This document shows, piece by piece, positions 35,421 through 46,781 of a stretch of 64,000 nucleotides of DNA. The notes beneath the pieces are model-generated. The model did no database searches, had not been told where the DNA came from, and worked only from the letters and a program-made list of their open reading frames with translations. Source of the DNA: Panulirus ornatus (Eukaryota; Arthropoda; Malacostraca; Decapoda; Palinuridae); the NCBI RefSeq assembly GCF_036320965.1, contig NC_092289.1:20318278-20382277 (forward strand), written 5' to 3'. The position numbers and the translations under genes were made by a program. Positions within the stretch are counted from its first letter, which is position 1. Each line of letters begins with the position of its first letter.

Positions 35421-36770
35421 TCATACAAACTCCTCTTCGGACTGACTGACCATGCCGAACGCAGTCAGGAAACAAGTGGCGTGTTCAGAACACATCCTGA
35501 ACCTTAAACTGGTTGACCTGAAATAAACAGTTTATCGCCATCTGGTTCCGGGAGGCGCAAAGTGTGTCTGCTGCTACAGGCATTAAACAATGGTCCGGAT
35601 CACGAAAGGGTTCGGATATCTCCTTTCTCCCGGATGACACCGGATCCGTTTCTGAGATCCTTAGATCGCCTCTGGTTTTCGACATCGCGTTGTTATCATC
35701 TGGAAGAGGGACGAGAACGTATGCATTAGTATGATCAGGAGAAGACGAAGACACATGGCTACAGGGATAGATAAATAGACAGATATAAGGTGACAGAGGC
35801 TTGTCTGGCACGACCCAAGCTCAGTGACTTTAATTATGCTAATTAGAACCTCATTCGTGGCATAATATGTAAATTTTTGAATATTATGCCATTAATTAAT
35901 TCACTCGTTACTCTGTATGATGATGATGTTGAGTAATTAAACTCGTAAATGTCAGGCGAAATAAAGTCCCCACTGGCTTAGGTGGGGTCGCAGCGTGGCT
36001 TTGTGTCCTGTTTTCCCTCCGTCGCAGTGACGCTGTGGGCGCTGCTGCAGTGAACTGTGCCTTGATGCAGTGCCTCACTGTAATGACACCCCTGGGCAGT
36101 GCAGTCCCACGTTCCCTCTCCCGTATTCTCTCACATCCCTCCCGCTCTCTCCTCCTCCTCCTCCTCCCTCCCTCCCTCCTCTCTCCCTCACACAGTAAAA
36201 TGCCCAGGAATTTGGAGGCAGCCTCCTGGGTTGTGGTGGTAAGGGGGGTTTCCCTTGGCCCCAGCGCACGTCCCTCCCTTTCCCTCCCACCAAAACTTCA
36301 ACTCTCGATCAGTCGCCTCGGGTGAAAACATCTCCATCAGGAACTGATGAATCTGGCCAGCTCTCAGACCTGTGAGGTCCCGATATAAGTATTGGTGTTA
36401 CCCGTAGCAGTTGAGGAGGGGGAGGCGGGCATTCGTGTGCGCGGGTCACCTTCGTCATAACGACCTTGGCTGGTCGGCGCACGACGGCTCTGTGTACTGT
36501 CTATGACGCTTGCCCAACCTCACCCCAGAACCTGCCCTCACCAGTCTTCCCCAACCTCGTCCTCCTCCTCCTCTCCCATTGAAGCACCTCAACTAACCCC
36601 AATTTTACTACAACCTCGTCCACTCCATTCCACTCCAGCACACCCCTCCACCTCCCCCCATCCCTTCCTCCGACCTACCCCACGTGCACCAACGCTGAGG
36701 TCTCCCTCACAACCACCAAGCGTCATCATCATCATCATCGACATAACCATCCCCAACGCCACCGTCAACC
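35421..36770. other. low-copy sequence, no gene recognised
   Basis: About 1.35 kb of relatively repeat-poor DNA, AT-rich at 35820-35960 and C-rich from 36490. No domain-bearing frame was seen. Confidence 0.4.
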
Positions 36771-36771
36771 T

Positions 36772-36842
36772 ACAACAACAACAACAACAACAACAGCAGC
36801 AACCACCAGGGGCCCAGTGGCCTCACCAACAACACCAGCACC
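36772..36842. repeat. (CAA)n / (CAG)n trinucleotide
   Basis: CAA units change to CAG and CACCAG units. It reads as poly-Gln in one frame, but the flanks give no coding support. Confidence 0.85.
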
Positions 36843-36979
36843 AGCCAGGAGCTGCAGGTATTGTTGTTGAAGACACTTAGGATGGTCCATAAATCCTCTC
36901 CAACAGTGATTGTCAGGTGGGTGAAAAATATATGGCCTTGATGATGGGAGCAGCAGCTGCCGCCCGAATTAAAAGCCAT

Positions 36980-37250
36980 TCCCAAGCTTATTCGGTCCCG
37001 GACTCGTCCAAATATTCCGAGTGGGTTTGAGCTGACTGACGCCAGCGTTAGCCCTGGCCAGCTTAATCAGCTTAGCCAGCATGACTGGCAGCTGTAGCCG
37101 CTGCCTTGCTTGTTCAGCGGATCTGCTGTCAACAACGGCGCTCGCCGCTGAAGTCTTCACCTGCCAACTTATTCAGCTGAAGTGACTCGTCGGTGAACAC
37201 CTCCCCCTCCAGCTTTGCCTAGAAGCTTGATGACTCAAGCTCTCAGAAGC
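36980..37250. repeat. degenerate CAGCTTA / GCCAGC-rich stretch
   Basis: CAGCTTA, TTAGCC and GCCAGC motifs recur irregularly, suggesting a very old tandem array. Confidence 0.45.
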
Positions 37251-38175
37251 CTTAGCTCGGTTCTGTCATGTCTGACAACATCTCAATGCCATTAATGATG
37301 GGCTTCAGTGGCCCGGGCAAGAGTGTGACCCGTTATGCTGTAGTGTCTCTGTTTAATGGAGCGAGGTCAAATTACCTCGTTATCCTGACCCTTGTGCCTA
37401 GGAGGGCCGGATTATGGCCTAATTTAGGCTGGCTCTGGGTAAACAGAGTAATTAGGGCTGAAACAGGATAGTGAGAGAGGGAATTAAAGCAATTAGAACT
37501 GAAATTCTATGATTGGGGCAATAAATGATTTTCCTTTTTTTTTTCTTGAGGGAGGATGGGGGGGGGGAAGTTGGGTGGGTGTAGGCTTGTGGTGTAATTA
37601 TTGTCGATGATTAGAATGCTGAGAAAGTAATTAGGGCGATTAGGAAGAGGATCAGGGCGGCGAGAACCGGGGTTAAGTGATGGATAAACATCATAATTTC
37701 CCCCGGAATTTGGATGATGAGAACGCGAGAGGTGGATTAGGGTTAATTAGGCCAAGAATTCGAGCGATAGACGCTGAAAGGGAGGATGTTTGAGGAGGAG
37801 GCTGCAGCCAGCTGCCTCCTCCCTCACGATGGACTCGCTGTGCCTGTGTGAGTGGCCCTCCTCCTCCCTCCCTCCCTCCCTCTCAGCCCCTCGCTGTAAC
37901 AGACATGTTAATGCACTTAACACGTCGACTTGGATAAGTGTGGCCGAAACGTTGACGCGCGTTCAAAATTGAACGATGTTCGATAATTGGGTACACTCAC
38001 TTACTGGCCCGACCTGCCTGTCCCTCTCCTCCCTCCTGCTCCTGACCTCCACCCAAATGTTTGTACATAATACACACAGCCTTAAGAAATTACCATACGT
38101 TATGTTGAGGAGGTTCAACAGATGGGGGGCCCCCTCACGGATGTAGAACTCCCTCCCCGTACTGTGCAAAAAGTT
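37251..38175. other. low-copy sequence, no gene recognised
   Basis: Contains scattered AATTAGGGC-like motifs (37440-37760) and a T and G homopolymer near 37535-37570. No coding signal was recognised. Confidence 0.35.
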
Positions 38176-38176
38176 G

Positions 38177-38179
<3 letters not shown>

Positions 38180-38245
<66 letters not shown>
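38180..38245. repeat. (CA)n microsatellite
   Basis: A perfect CA run. Confidence 0.95.
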
Positions 38246-38247
<2 letters not shown>

Positions 38248-38888
38248 ACACACTCCTCCACTCCCTCCATTACGTCAATCTCCTTCCACTCTCCCTCAAT
38301 CCATTTTCCTCCGTCCCACTCTCCCACAATCCATTTTCCTCCGTCCCACACTCATCTATACTCTTCCCACATTCCTATCCCTCCCATTCCTGTTGATTCT
38401 CTTTTCCATCGTCAGGCTAGCCACCCACCCACCCCCCACCTAGCCAGTTAACCACCCACACACCCATCTAGCCAGCTAGCCACCCATTCATCGCCGGGCT
38501 CTGGACACTCCCAAAAGCCTTTATTAAAGTCGCAAAGTTTCCGGAGGTATGAACCTAAACACTAACTTTAAATCTTGCCGGGTTTCTTTTTTTTTTTTCC
38601 TCAACCCCCTCCCACCCCCCCACCCCCTCCCCCATGTCTCCGGTAATGGGGCAGAGTCACCCCCGGAATTTCATCCATAAGTTAAAAAGTGTTGGTCGGT
38701 GTCGCTAGCCGGGGAAATGGCCTGGTGAGAATTTTTGTTTAAACAAGAGATTCCTCAATTCTTGGTCCCTCCCCCTCCCCCTTCCCCTATCTCCCACCCA
38801 CCCACCCACCCCTTCAACCCCACCCCTCCCACCCCCCACCACGAGGGGCATTTGTAAGAGCTGTTTAGGCGTAAAACATCAGAAAAGA

Positions 38889-38890
<2 letters not shown>
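38246..38890. other. C-rich low-copy sequence
   Basis: Short direct repeats (CCATTTTCCTCCGTCCCAC, twice, at about 38301 and 38331) and TAGCCAGC/CCACCC motifs. No gene was seen. Confidence 0.45.
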
Positions 38891-38893
<3 letters not shown>

Positions 38894-38955
<62 letters not shown>

Positions 38956-38976
38956 GTGTTACAGAAAAGGCCTGTG

Positions 38977-39019
<43 letters not shown>

Positions 39020-39100
39020 ACACACACGCACGCACGCAAGCAAGCAAGCACGCACGCACACACACACGCACGCACGCACACGCACGCACGCACACGCAGA
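38894..39100. repeat. (GA)n then interrupted (CA)n
   Basis: GA run (38894-38953), then CA from 38978 with CGCA and AGCA interruptions up to about 39098. Confidence 0.95.
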
Positions 39101-39189
39101 TTCTATACGTTACGTTATTCTGTTTTATGCCAGACATTTGTACGTGAGATTACGTACCTTCGTCCATTTCCCCGATGAGCAACCGTGGA

Positions 39190-39425
39190 AATAAGAGCGA
39201 TTCCGGAGTGCCGTGTTAAAACCTGAGCGCCTCCAGGATTCCAATCGAAATGCGAGCGCGTTCAAAGTGCTTTCTCAATTGAAGCGCGTTCAGAATGCCA
39301 TCTAAATCTAAGCGCGTTCAAAATGCCGTTGCAATTCTGAGTGCACTGAGAATTCCATCTCAGTCTGAGCGCGTTCAGACCGCCATCTCATAAATCCTGA
39401 GCGCGTTCAGAACGCCGCGTCGTGA
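39190..39425. repeat. degenerate 28-bp tandem repeat
   Basis: GAGCGCGTTCA-like motifs start near 39255, 39283, 39311, 39340, 39368 and 39400, a 28-bp period with small slips. About eight copies, strongly diverged. Confidence 0.85.
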
Positions 39426-40220
39426 ACGCCGCGTAGGGAGATCAGCAGAAGTCTGACCGCAGAGGTGGGAGGTGGGGAGGTGGGAGGTCAGCTTCCACGG
39501 TGGCTGGTGTCAGAAAGCCTCTCATTAAACGCCGCCAAAGAACGCATCAGCAGTGAGCCGGCGTCACTGATAACAATGCTAATACGTCTTTTTTTTTCAC
39601 CATCAATAATGACGAATTCAGACACCTATTATGATGCCTGGGATCCCCCCCACACACGCCCCGCGCACCCAAGCCCTTCCCGACCTCCGCCGTCCCCCTT
39701 CCTCCCCCCTCCCCACTCCCCACCTTTCTCTCCCCCACACCCCAAAAGAATAAAAAAATGAAATCGCCACTTTTATTATGTGCAAAACACTTTTAACGCG
39801 CGATATTGTCATCTGGAATTAATATTACCCTCCTCCCCCCACCTCTCTTTTTTTTTCTGTCTCTATAAACGGGTCGTATCGAGGCGATTGTATTCGACGC
39901 ATAACGGTGTTGAAAAAAAGAGTGTTATAATCACCGGGTCTGCAATGCATCGTTCAACACAGGGAATTCTTTCGTGTGTAATTAAGTCTTACGCCTTTTA
40001 GAGGGGTGGGGGAGGAGTAGGGGGAGGGAGGGGGGGCTTTTGGCCATTTACCCTGGATTAGGGGTGACGTGAAGTGTGCAGGAGGACAGTGTAAAAGGCT
40101 CTTATGAAGTGGCCAAACTTTGGCCCGTAATTCGCGAGTCGTGGGAGTAGCGATGTGAGTTTAGTGAGGCAGGTGTGAGTTACGGGTGGTTTGCCTCATC
40201 CTCCTCATCTACCGGAGGCT
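39426..40220. other. low-copy sequence, no gene seen
   Basis: Mixed sequence with C-rich and T-homopolymer parts. No coding signal was recognised. Confidence 0.35.
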
Positions 40221-40223
40221 CCT

Positions 40224-40224
<1 letters not shown>

Positions 40225-40297
<73 letters not shown>
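40225..40297. repeat. (GA)n microsatellite
   Basis: A perfect GA run. Confidence 0.95.
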
Positions 40298-40299
<2 letters not shown>

Positions 40300-40360
40300 T
40301 CCTCTCCCCACATTCCACACACACCCCACCCCCCCCCTCCTCCTTTCCCCTCGTTACCTT

Positions 40361-40935
40361 CATTTACAGGCTTGGAGGAGGAGGAGGAGGAGGGCTGATT
40401 TACTGTCATTTACAGCTTACGGGAGGACTTGTGGTAATAAGGCTCACTCTCATTTACGAGTTCTGAAACTCGTGTCCTCTTATGAACTCGTTTGATTTTT
40501 TACAGGTTGTAAACGGTTTTGATGACTTTCATCAACATACTCTCATTTACAAATTGGAGTAGGACTTGTTTACTTGCATTAGTGTCTTTCATTTGTAAAT
40601 TCCACGAGTGTTTGATCACTGTCATTTACATAATAACTGTGGGTACTTCTACCCTTTCGTTTACAGACTGGGGAAACTGCTTCACTCTCATTTACAAACT
40701 GGAAGAGTAATTCACGTTTATTTTATTTCAGTTTCATTCACAGCATGACATAGCACTGGACACATAGGCAGGCTAGTAGAATTCTTCACTTGTATTTACA
40801 GACTGCATAGAGTTCTATACTTACATTTACAGACTGGGAGAGTACTTAACTTACATTTACAGACTGGGAGAGTACTTGACTTACATTTACAGACTGGGAG
40901 AGAACTTAACTTACATTTACAGACTTGGGCCAGTA
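40361..40935. repeat. tandem repeat with CATTTACA core, graded 46 to 30 bp
   Basis: CATTTACA-type motifs start near 40361, 40407, 40451, 40544 and 40590 (steps of about 46 bp). They continue near 40623, 40658 and 40689 (31-35 bp), then 40824, 40854, 40884 and 40914 (exactly 30 bp). The last four units are almost identical (ACAGACTGGGAGAG), the first ones very diverged. Confidence 0.88.
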
Positions 40936-41029
40936 CGTATGTCGTTATAGTGTCTTTGAAAACTCTCCTTCCATTTTAATGTTGAGTGAGTCTTTTCTGT
41001 TGTAAGTTCAGTGACTTTTAGGGCCTCAC

Positions 41030-41290
41030 TGTTGGTTTAAATGCCAGTTAAGATGAGGGTTTGAATGCCTGTTGGGTTCCCCGTACTGACAGTTTAAATG
41101 CCTGTTGAGATCCCCGTACTGACAGTTTAAATGCCTGTTAACTCCGTCAAGGGTTTTGATGCCTTTTTGGGGAGGAGGGGCTCCTCTGCTTATGGTTTAA
41201 ATGGTTTTTAACGCTCTTAAATCTCAGGAGTCCTCTACTATTTGTTTAAATGCCCTTTGACGACCACTGATAGTTTAAATGCCTTCTGGT
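41030..41290. repeat. degenerate ~33-bp tandem repeat (GTTTAAATGCC core)
   Basis: GTTTAAATG or close variants occur near 41035, 41060, 41093, 41125, 41152, 41194, 41243 and 41273. TTTAAA is palindromic. Confidence 0.85.
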
Positions 41291-41359
41291 TCTCTTCCGT
41301 ATCTTCACTGAATATTACCAGAATATCGATGTGGCCAGACGAGTGTGTTGCTTCGTCAG

Positions 41360-41360
<1 letters not shown>

Positions 41361-41429
<69 letters not shown>

Positions 41430-41474
41430 AAGGCCTTCCTCTGTACATAAGTGTGTGTGTGTGTGTGTGTGTGT
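41361..41474. repeat. (CA)n and (GT)n pair
   Basis: CA run (41361-41425) and, 25 bp later, GT run (41450-41474). The two are complementary and could pair as a hairpin. Confidence 0.93.
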
Positions 41475-41707
41475 TTGATCATATGGCTTCCATGTGCATT
41501 GGCAATAACCCAAAAGAATTTACCCCCCCCCCCTTCTCTATCACCCTAGCCATGCACTGTTGTACCCCATCACCCAGCTAATGCATTCTATACACCCCTT
41601 CTCCCCCTTCTCCCCCTTCTCCCCCTTTCCCATCCGCCACCACCCCCTCCCCTTCCCTCCGTCTGTATCACTGGATTTCCTTAACATACTGTAATGGGAG
41701 ATGAAGA

Positions 41708-41824
<117 letters not shown>

Positions 41825-42107
41825 CAATCCTCCATAGTTGGAGGTAGATTTAAGCAGACTTCCAGACCACCTACTTGATTCTGTAATACATTCATGCGTT
41901 TGTATTTTGTTTTGTGTTTTTCTAATCTCCAGGCGATCTTTGTGGTACAGTCAGGCATCTTGGCTTCTGAGCATATTTTCAAGCATTTTTGTTTATTCCT
42001 CAAACATTCGTTGGTATTTCCTGCATTTGCATGTATTTCCAGCCATTCTTAGTTTTTGCATGTTTAGAGCAGTTGTGGGCTAACGTGAATTCCTCCTTCC
42101 CCCGCAG

Positions 42108-42150
42108 GTAATGTCGTGTGGCTGCATCCCGTCCGTCCAGGGAGCGACAG
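42108..42150 (+). other. candidate short internal exon (43 bp)
   Basis: The segment is bounded by well-formed splice signals. A branch-point-like CTAAC lies at 42080-42084, about 24 nt before the acceptor. A pyrimidine-rich tract ends in CCCGCAG at 42107. A strong donor, CAG-GTAAGAT, begins at 42151. Two of the three frames are open (one reads VMSCGCIPSVQGAT). No other exon of a host gene is recognised nearby, and pyrimidine-rich DNA makes chance acceptors common, so this is only a candidate. Confidence 0.25.
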
Positions 42151-42249
42151 GTAAGATTCTCACGTTCGGTTAGGGGAATAAGGTGGACCTCTCCACGTTC
42201 CTTGTCCAGGGCTGGGATAGACGATGCCTGTGACATACTTCTCATTTTT

Positions 42250-42568
42250 GACGATCCAGAAGATGCTAGGATGGCCTCGACGATCCAGTAGATGCTAGGC
42301 TGGCCTCGACGATCCAGTAGATGCTAGGCTGGCCTCGACGATCCAGTAGATGCTAGGCTGGCCTCGACGATCCAGTAGATGCTAGGCTGGCCTCGACGAT
42401 CCAGTAGATGCTAGGCTGGCCTCGACGATCCATTAGATGCTAGGCTGGCCTCGACGATCCAGAAGATGCTAGGCTGGCCTCGACGATCTAGTAGATGCTA
42501 GGGCTGGCCTCGACGAGCCAGTAGATGCTAGGCTGGCCTCGATCCTGTAGATCCTAGGCTGGCCTCGA
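42250..42568. repeat. 29-bp minisatellite, about 11 copies
   Basis: Unit core CTCGACGATCCAGTAGATG followed by CTAGGCTGGC, 29 bp. The middle copies are identical; end copies carry substitutions or small indels. Confidence 0.97.
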
Positions 42569-42935
42569 CCATACCCGTGGCACATCGTCCGACCTCCAAC
42601 GTTGCCCATCACCCACAACTTGTTGTACTTGGTAGAGGGTTGATTCCGGGGCCAGAATCTCACCAGCCACCCCTCCCGGTCTGCTCTTTAAATCCTGACA
42701 CACACACACTCGCCCTAAGCTAGCTGCGGTGTTGGCTCACTTCGTTCTGCTGGCGTTTTGATATAAACAACACCCGACACCTCTTGTCTAGTGCAGACGG
42801 CAGTGGAATTTAAAGACATATCTCCTCTGAGTTCTGAGTTAAAGTGCAAATGTAGTTTGAGCTCTGCGCTGTGTGATTACAGAACTTAAAGAATATTTCA
42901 GGACTTTAATTACGGAAGGAGACGCAAAAGAGAGA
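42569..42935. other. low-copy sequence, no gene seen
   Basis: Mixed sequence; nothing recognised. Confidence 0.35.
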
Positions 42936-42937
42936 TT

Positions 42938-43112
42938 CTTCCTCTTTTCTTCTCCTTCTTCTTCTTCTTCATTTTCTTCTTCTTCTTCTTCATTTTCTTC
43001 TTTTTCTTCTTCATTTTCTTCTTCGTTTTCTTCTTCTTCTTCTTCTTCTTCTTCTTCTTCTTCTTCTTCTTCTTCTTCTCCGTGTAGCTCTCCTCCTCCT
43101 CCTCCTCCTCCT
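42938..43112. repeat. (TTC)n then (CTC)n trinucleotide
   Basis: TTC run with TTT interruptions (42938-43080), a short spacer GTGTAGCT, then CTC units. The same arrangement recurs at 45.37-45.55 kb. Confidence 0.95.
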
Positions 43113-43935
43113 TCGGCCTTCGCTTCTCCCCCTTTACCCAGGTTTGCCCCGGGGTCGGTGCTGGGAGCGCGTGGGCCCGGAATAAAAACGGTCGTGTAAT
43201 CGGGTTCCCTTCCACCTTGCTAGTTATTATAGGCGGATGATCCCGTTCTGCCGTCCAGAATAATTAAAGTTTTCCAATACCATTCCTGAGATGTGAGTTG
43301 GACGGCGCGGAATCTATCCATCTCCCGCGGGAGGCGGGATATCGTGGGTACTGGTGTAATTTCCCCCTCCTTCGGATACTGATGCAAATTGGCGCTCCTC
43401 ACGAACTCCTGGGTACTGGAGGAAGAAGAGTAGGGGGTTGTGTCCTCTGCTTCTGGATGGTTAGTGGATACAGCACTGTATTCTAGGGACGTGTTCCTGT
43501 ATTGTCCTGTAGCCTCCCGTAATGGTGAGGATGTTTTTGCTGTATTCTGCACCGGGCTAGTGAGGTGTGTATAGGGCCCTTTTCTCGATCCTGCTGTAAT
43601 GGTCTGCCGTCCCCTGTAATCTCCACAGGCCCCTTAGGGTGCCTGACTGTAATGATGTAGTCTGACTGTTGTGTATGTGAGGAGCTTTGCGTTAAGCTGT
43701 AGGAATTCATATTCAAGATTGGACGCAGGTATTTTCATACCATTTGATATCAGAGTTATTATTTCGTGCAGTGCTGTTCGGTATTTCCCATAAAATGGTA
43801 AATTGTTAGCGCTGGATTTACAGGCGGGCGCAGTTATTGGAATTTACAGTTCCGCATTTACAGCCGAGTGGTTACTGGGATTTACATTATATTGCATTAC
43901 CGATGTTTTACAGCGGGAACTGTATTATGGAGTTG
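43113..43935. other. low-copy sequence, no gene recognised
   Basis: TGTATTCTG/CCTGTAAT-like and ATTTACAG-like motifs recur loosely (43480-43910), perhaps remains of tandem repeats. No coding signal was recognised. Confidence 0.4.
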
Positions 43936-43936
43936 A

Positions 43937-43938
<2 letters not shown>

Positions 43939-43992
<54 letters not shown>
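43939..43992. repeat. (GT)n microsatellite
   Basis: A perfect GT run. Confidence 0.95.
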
Positions 43993-43993
<1 letters not shown>

Positions 43994-44094
43994 TGTGGGG
44001 TAAAATCTGGAAGCATTTTCAGGTCATATTTTGTTTGATGTGACTTCTGTTGGGAACATAGTGGGTACTGGGACCATCGCACTGGGATGTTATC

Positions 44095-44203
<109 letters not shown>

Positions 44204-44457
44204 TCAAAGGGGTCACCACCGAGAAACACTTGGAGGTCATCCTTGAGACGCTTGGAAGTGCGAGAGTTGAGGAGCCACTCGGGGGATGGACCTGGGCTTC
44301 GGCCACCTCCTCCTCGCCCTGCCCTTGATGAGGAGGACACCTTCCCCCACCCGCCTGGTGCCTCCTGCTGCTAGGACTACCGCTCCTGCTGCTCATGCTG
44401 GGGAGGAGGGCCACTCACACACCCTTGTGCCTTATCTGTGTACCCCAGGAAGACTGT

Positions 44458-44464
44458 CGTGCGC

Positions 44465-44525
<61 letters not shown>
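44458..44525. repeat. (GC)10-(GT)n alternating purine-pyrimidine tract
   Basis: About ten GC dinucleotides (44460-44479) run directly into about 22 GT dinucleotides, the only long GC alternation in the window. Alternating GC and GT are the sequences that most readily adopt Z-DNA. Confidence 0.95.
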
Positions 44526-44526
<1 letters not shown>

Positions 44527-44642
44527 GATTATGGTATTTACCAAGTGTAGTTTTTTTACCTCACGATCAGTACAAGCTTGTCAGGGATCCTTCGTCTCGT
44601 GCAACACCCTGGTTGATGATGGGATACTGTTCAGCCTTGTGT

Positions 44643-44644
<2 letters not shown>

Positions 44645-44703
<59 letters not shown>
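44645..44703. repeat. (GT)n microsatellite
   Basis: A perfect GT run. Confidence 0.95.
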
Positions 44704-44704
<1 letters not shown>

Positions 44705-44771
44705 CTTAGTGAGTAACACCTCACCTGGTGTAATGTCCGGCGTACCCTTGTGCTGCTAGGTTGATTGATTT

Positions 44772-44774
<3 letters not shown>

Positions 44775-44854
<80 letters not shown>
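44775..44854. repeat. (CT)n microsatellite
   Basis: A perfect CT run. Confidence 0.95.
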
Positions 44855-44857
<3 letters not shown>

Positions 44858-44921
44858 AGTGCCTCTGTTGTAAACGTATTTGTTTTATTTTTCCAGTCTC
44901 TCTCTTTTTTTGTTTTCCTAG

Positions 44922-44957
44922 CAGCTGAGAGTCGTGCCTCTTGATTGTGCAAGGTCG
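44922..44957 (+). other. candidate micro-exon (33 or 36 bp)
   Basis: A long T/C-rich tract ends in a tandem acceptor, TAGCAG (NAGNAG type, cuts after 44921 or 44924). A strong donor, TCG-GTGAGT, starts at 44958. The 33-bp version is open and in multiples of three. It does not join in an open frame to the candidate exon at 42.1 kb, so at most one of the two could be coding in that arrangement. Chance occurrence is quite possible. Confidence 0.18.
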
Positions 44958-44959
44958 GT

Positions 44960-45365
44960 GAGTGCAGGAGAACGTGCTGTCGGAGTCTGCTAATTGTATG
45001 GCGTCGCCTCCGTGACAGATGTCCTCGTCTCGTATCCCCAGTGTAGGGAAGATGTTTCCTGTGTAAGTCGCAGATGGCGCTGGTGAGAGGACCTCTTGGG
45101 ATCCGACTTGGTAGTAGTACGTTCTGACGATGGTGTCGTGTGCATGGTTCTTAACAGCGTCACTTGGTGAAGGGACTCGAGCGGTAATATGATGACATAC
45201 TGGAGGCCGTTGGCTCACACTTTTGTTCCAAAGATTTGCTTACGTCCCTTTGTATCATGCTGCACTTTCTTCCAAGGCCTCTGATGGTGGATATTTGATA
45301 CACAGTGCTCGCTGCCGCCGCTCATCCCCTTCCCCTCTTCTGGTCACGATTATCATCATATTCAA
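44960..45365. other. low-copy sequence, no gene seen
   Basis: Mixed sequence; nothing recognised. Confidence 0.35.
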
Positions 45366-45367
45366 TT

Positions 45368-45546
45368 TCTTCTTCTTCTTCTTCTTCTTCTTCTTCTTCT
45401 TCTTCTTCTTCTTCTTCTTCTTCTTTTTCGTCTTCTTCTTCTTCTTCTTCTTTTTCGTCTTCCCCTTCTTCTTCTTCTTCTTCTTCTTCTTCTTCTTCTT
45501 CTTCTTCTTCATGTAGCTCTCCTCCTCCTCCTCCTCCTCCTCCTCG
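45368..45546. repeat. (TTC)n then (CTC)n trinucleotide
   Basis: TTC run with two TTTTTCGTC interruptions, the spacer ATGTAGCT, then CTC units. It parallels the tract at 42.94-43.11 kb down to the spacer. Confidence 0.95.
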
Positions 45547-46710
45547 TGCAGGGAGAGAGAGGTCCCCGCTACTTATTGATTCGGGTGGAGACCCATGACC
45601 CGTGAGACTTCAGGAACCCAGAACGTGACCCGGACGCGCGTGCCAGACCCGCCCGAAGGTGGTCTGGCCGGACGGCGCGACGCTCCAGGGGGTCGTCTGC
45701 TTTGGGAGGAGAAAGAGGCTGGGGTGGTAAGGTGGGGTTGGGAGGCGGTGAGGAGGCAAGGAGAGGGGGGAAGGATGGGAGAGAGCGGGAAAGATTGATT
45801 GATTGATATGGAGGGATGGTGGTAGTGGAGGGAGGAGGGATGGATTAAGGTTGATAAAATGGGGTTGTGAGGAGTCTGGTGGTTGAAGAGGGAAGGGTGG
45901 GGGAGGGCTTAAGTGTGAGGCGGGTGGTGAGGGAAGAGGATTCTGGGTGGTGAAGGATGAGGATTCTGGGTGGTGAGGGGGGAGGGATGTTGGGGTGATG
46001 AGGTGGGGGAGGGAAGGAAGAAGAGAGGAACATGAGAGTACATGGGATGGACATGTAACGGGGCACCTGATGCGTCCTTGACGTGGTCATCTGCTCCAGA
46101 CTTTCGCTAGTCTTGTACGAGGCAGAGGCGGGATGATGAAGCAGGGGGCTCCTTCCCTACACACCGCCTCTCCCTACGCCTCAACAGCCGCCAGGAATAT
46201 AACCAAGAAGGAACACAGCTCGCAGTATGTAGAGGGTGTCCTACTGTGTGACTGTGAGCATCCTCCCTCCTGCAGTGATGGAAAAAAGGGTGTAGGGCAA
46301 GAGGCTTAAGACAGGAAAGGCTAGGCATTTATCAGCAATAATTAGAATGTGTTTTTCCGTAAGGATAATATCCTCAAGGATAAGGATTATTTGATGATAA
46401 ATGATATCTGCTGCTGCGGAGTCTCGTCCAGTCTTGGTTTAAAGGTCTAGGTTGTCCATGCACTGAAAACATCTGATGATAGTTAACTGCAAACTTTTAC
46501 AGAACTCCGCAGCTGAAAGAGGAAAGGCGAAGGGGAATAAAAAAAAAGAAAAATCTTTTTCGCCACCTTAGTATCACGTCTCTTGCCTTTAACTCTCATA
46601 CCGTTATTTCTGGTCGCTGCGTCTCGTAGTTAACGTGAGGAACTCTTCGTGTATCTTGTCGTCGGGATTATGTTGTATGCTGAATGTTTCCTGCGGATCT
46701 GCCCCTGATT
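45547..46710. other. low-copy sequence, no gene recognised
   Basis: About 1.2 kb. Purine-rich at 45720-46030 with GGATTCTGGGTGGTGA repeated twice (about 45939 and 45962). No coding signal was recognised. Confidence 0.4.

Positions 46711-46712
<2 letters not shown>

Positions 46713-46780
<68 letters not shown>
46713..46780. repeat. (GA)n microsatellite
   Basis: A perfect GA run. Confidence 0.95.

Positions 46781-46781
<1 letters not shown>

Noticed and set aside
36772..36842. Poly-glutamine coding exon
   Set aside because: The CAA/CAG run is short, the flanks are C-rich low-complexity, and no splice sites or further domain are visible.
42250..42568. CRISPR-like 29-bp repeat array
   Set aside because: The 29-bp unit length resembles a CRISPR repeat, but the units abut directly without spacers; it is a minisatellite.
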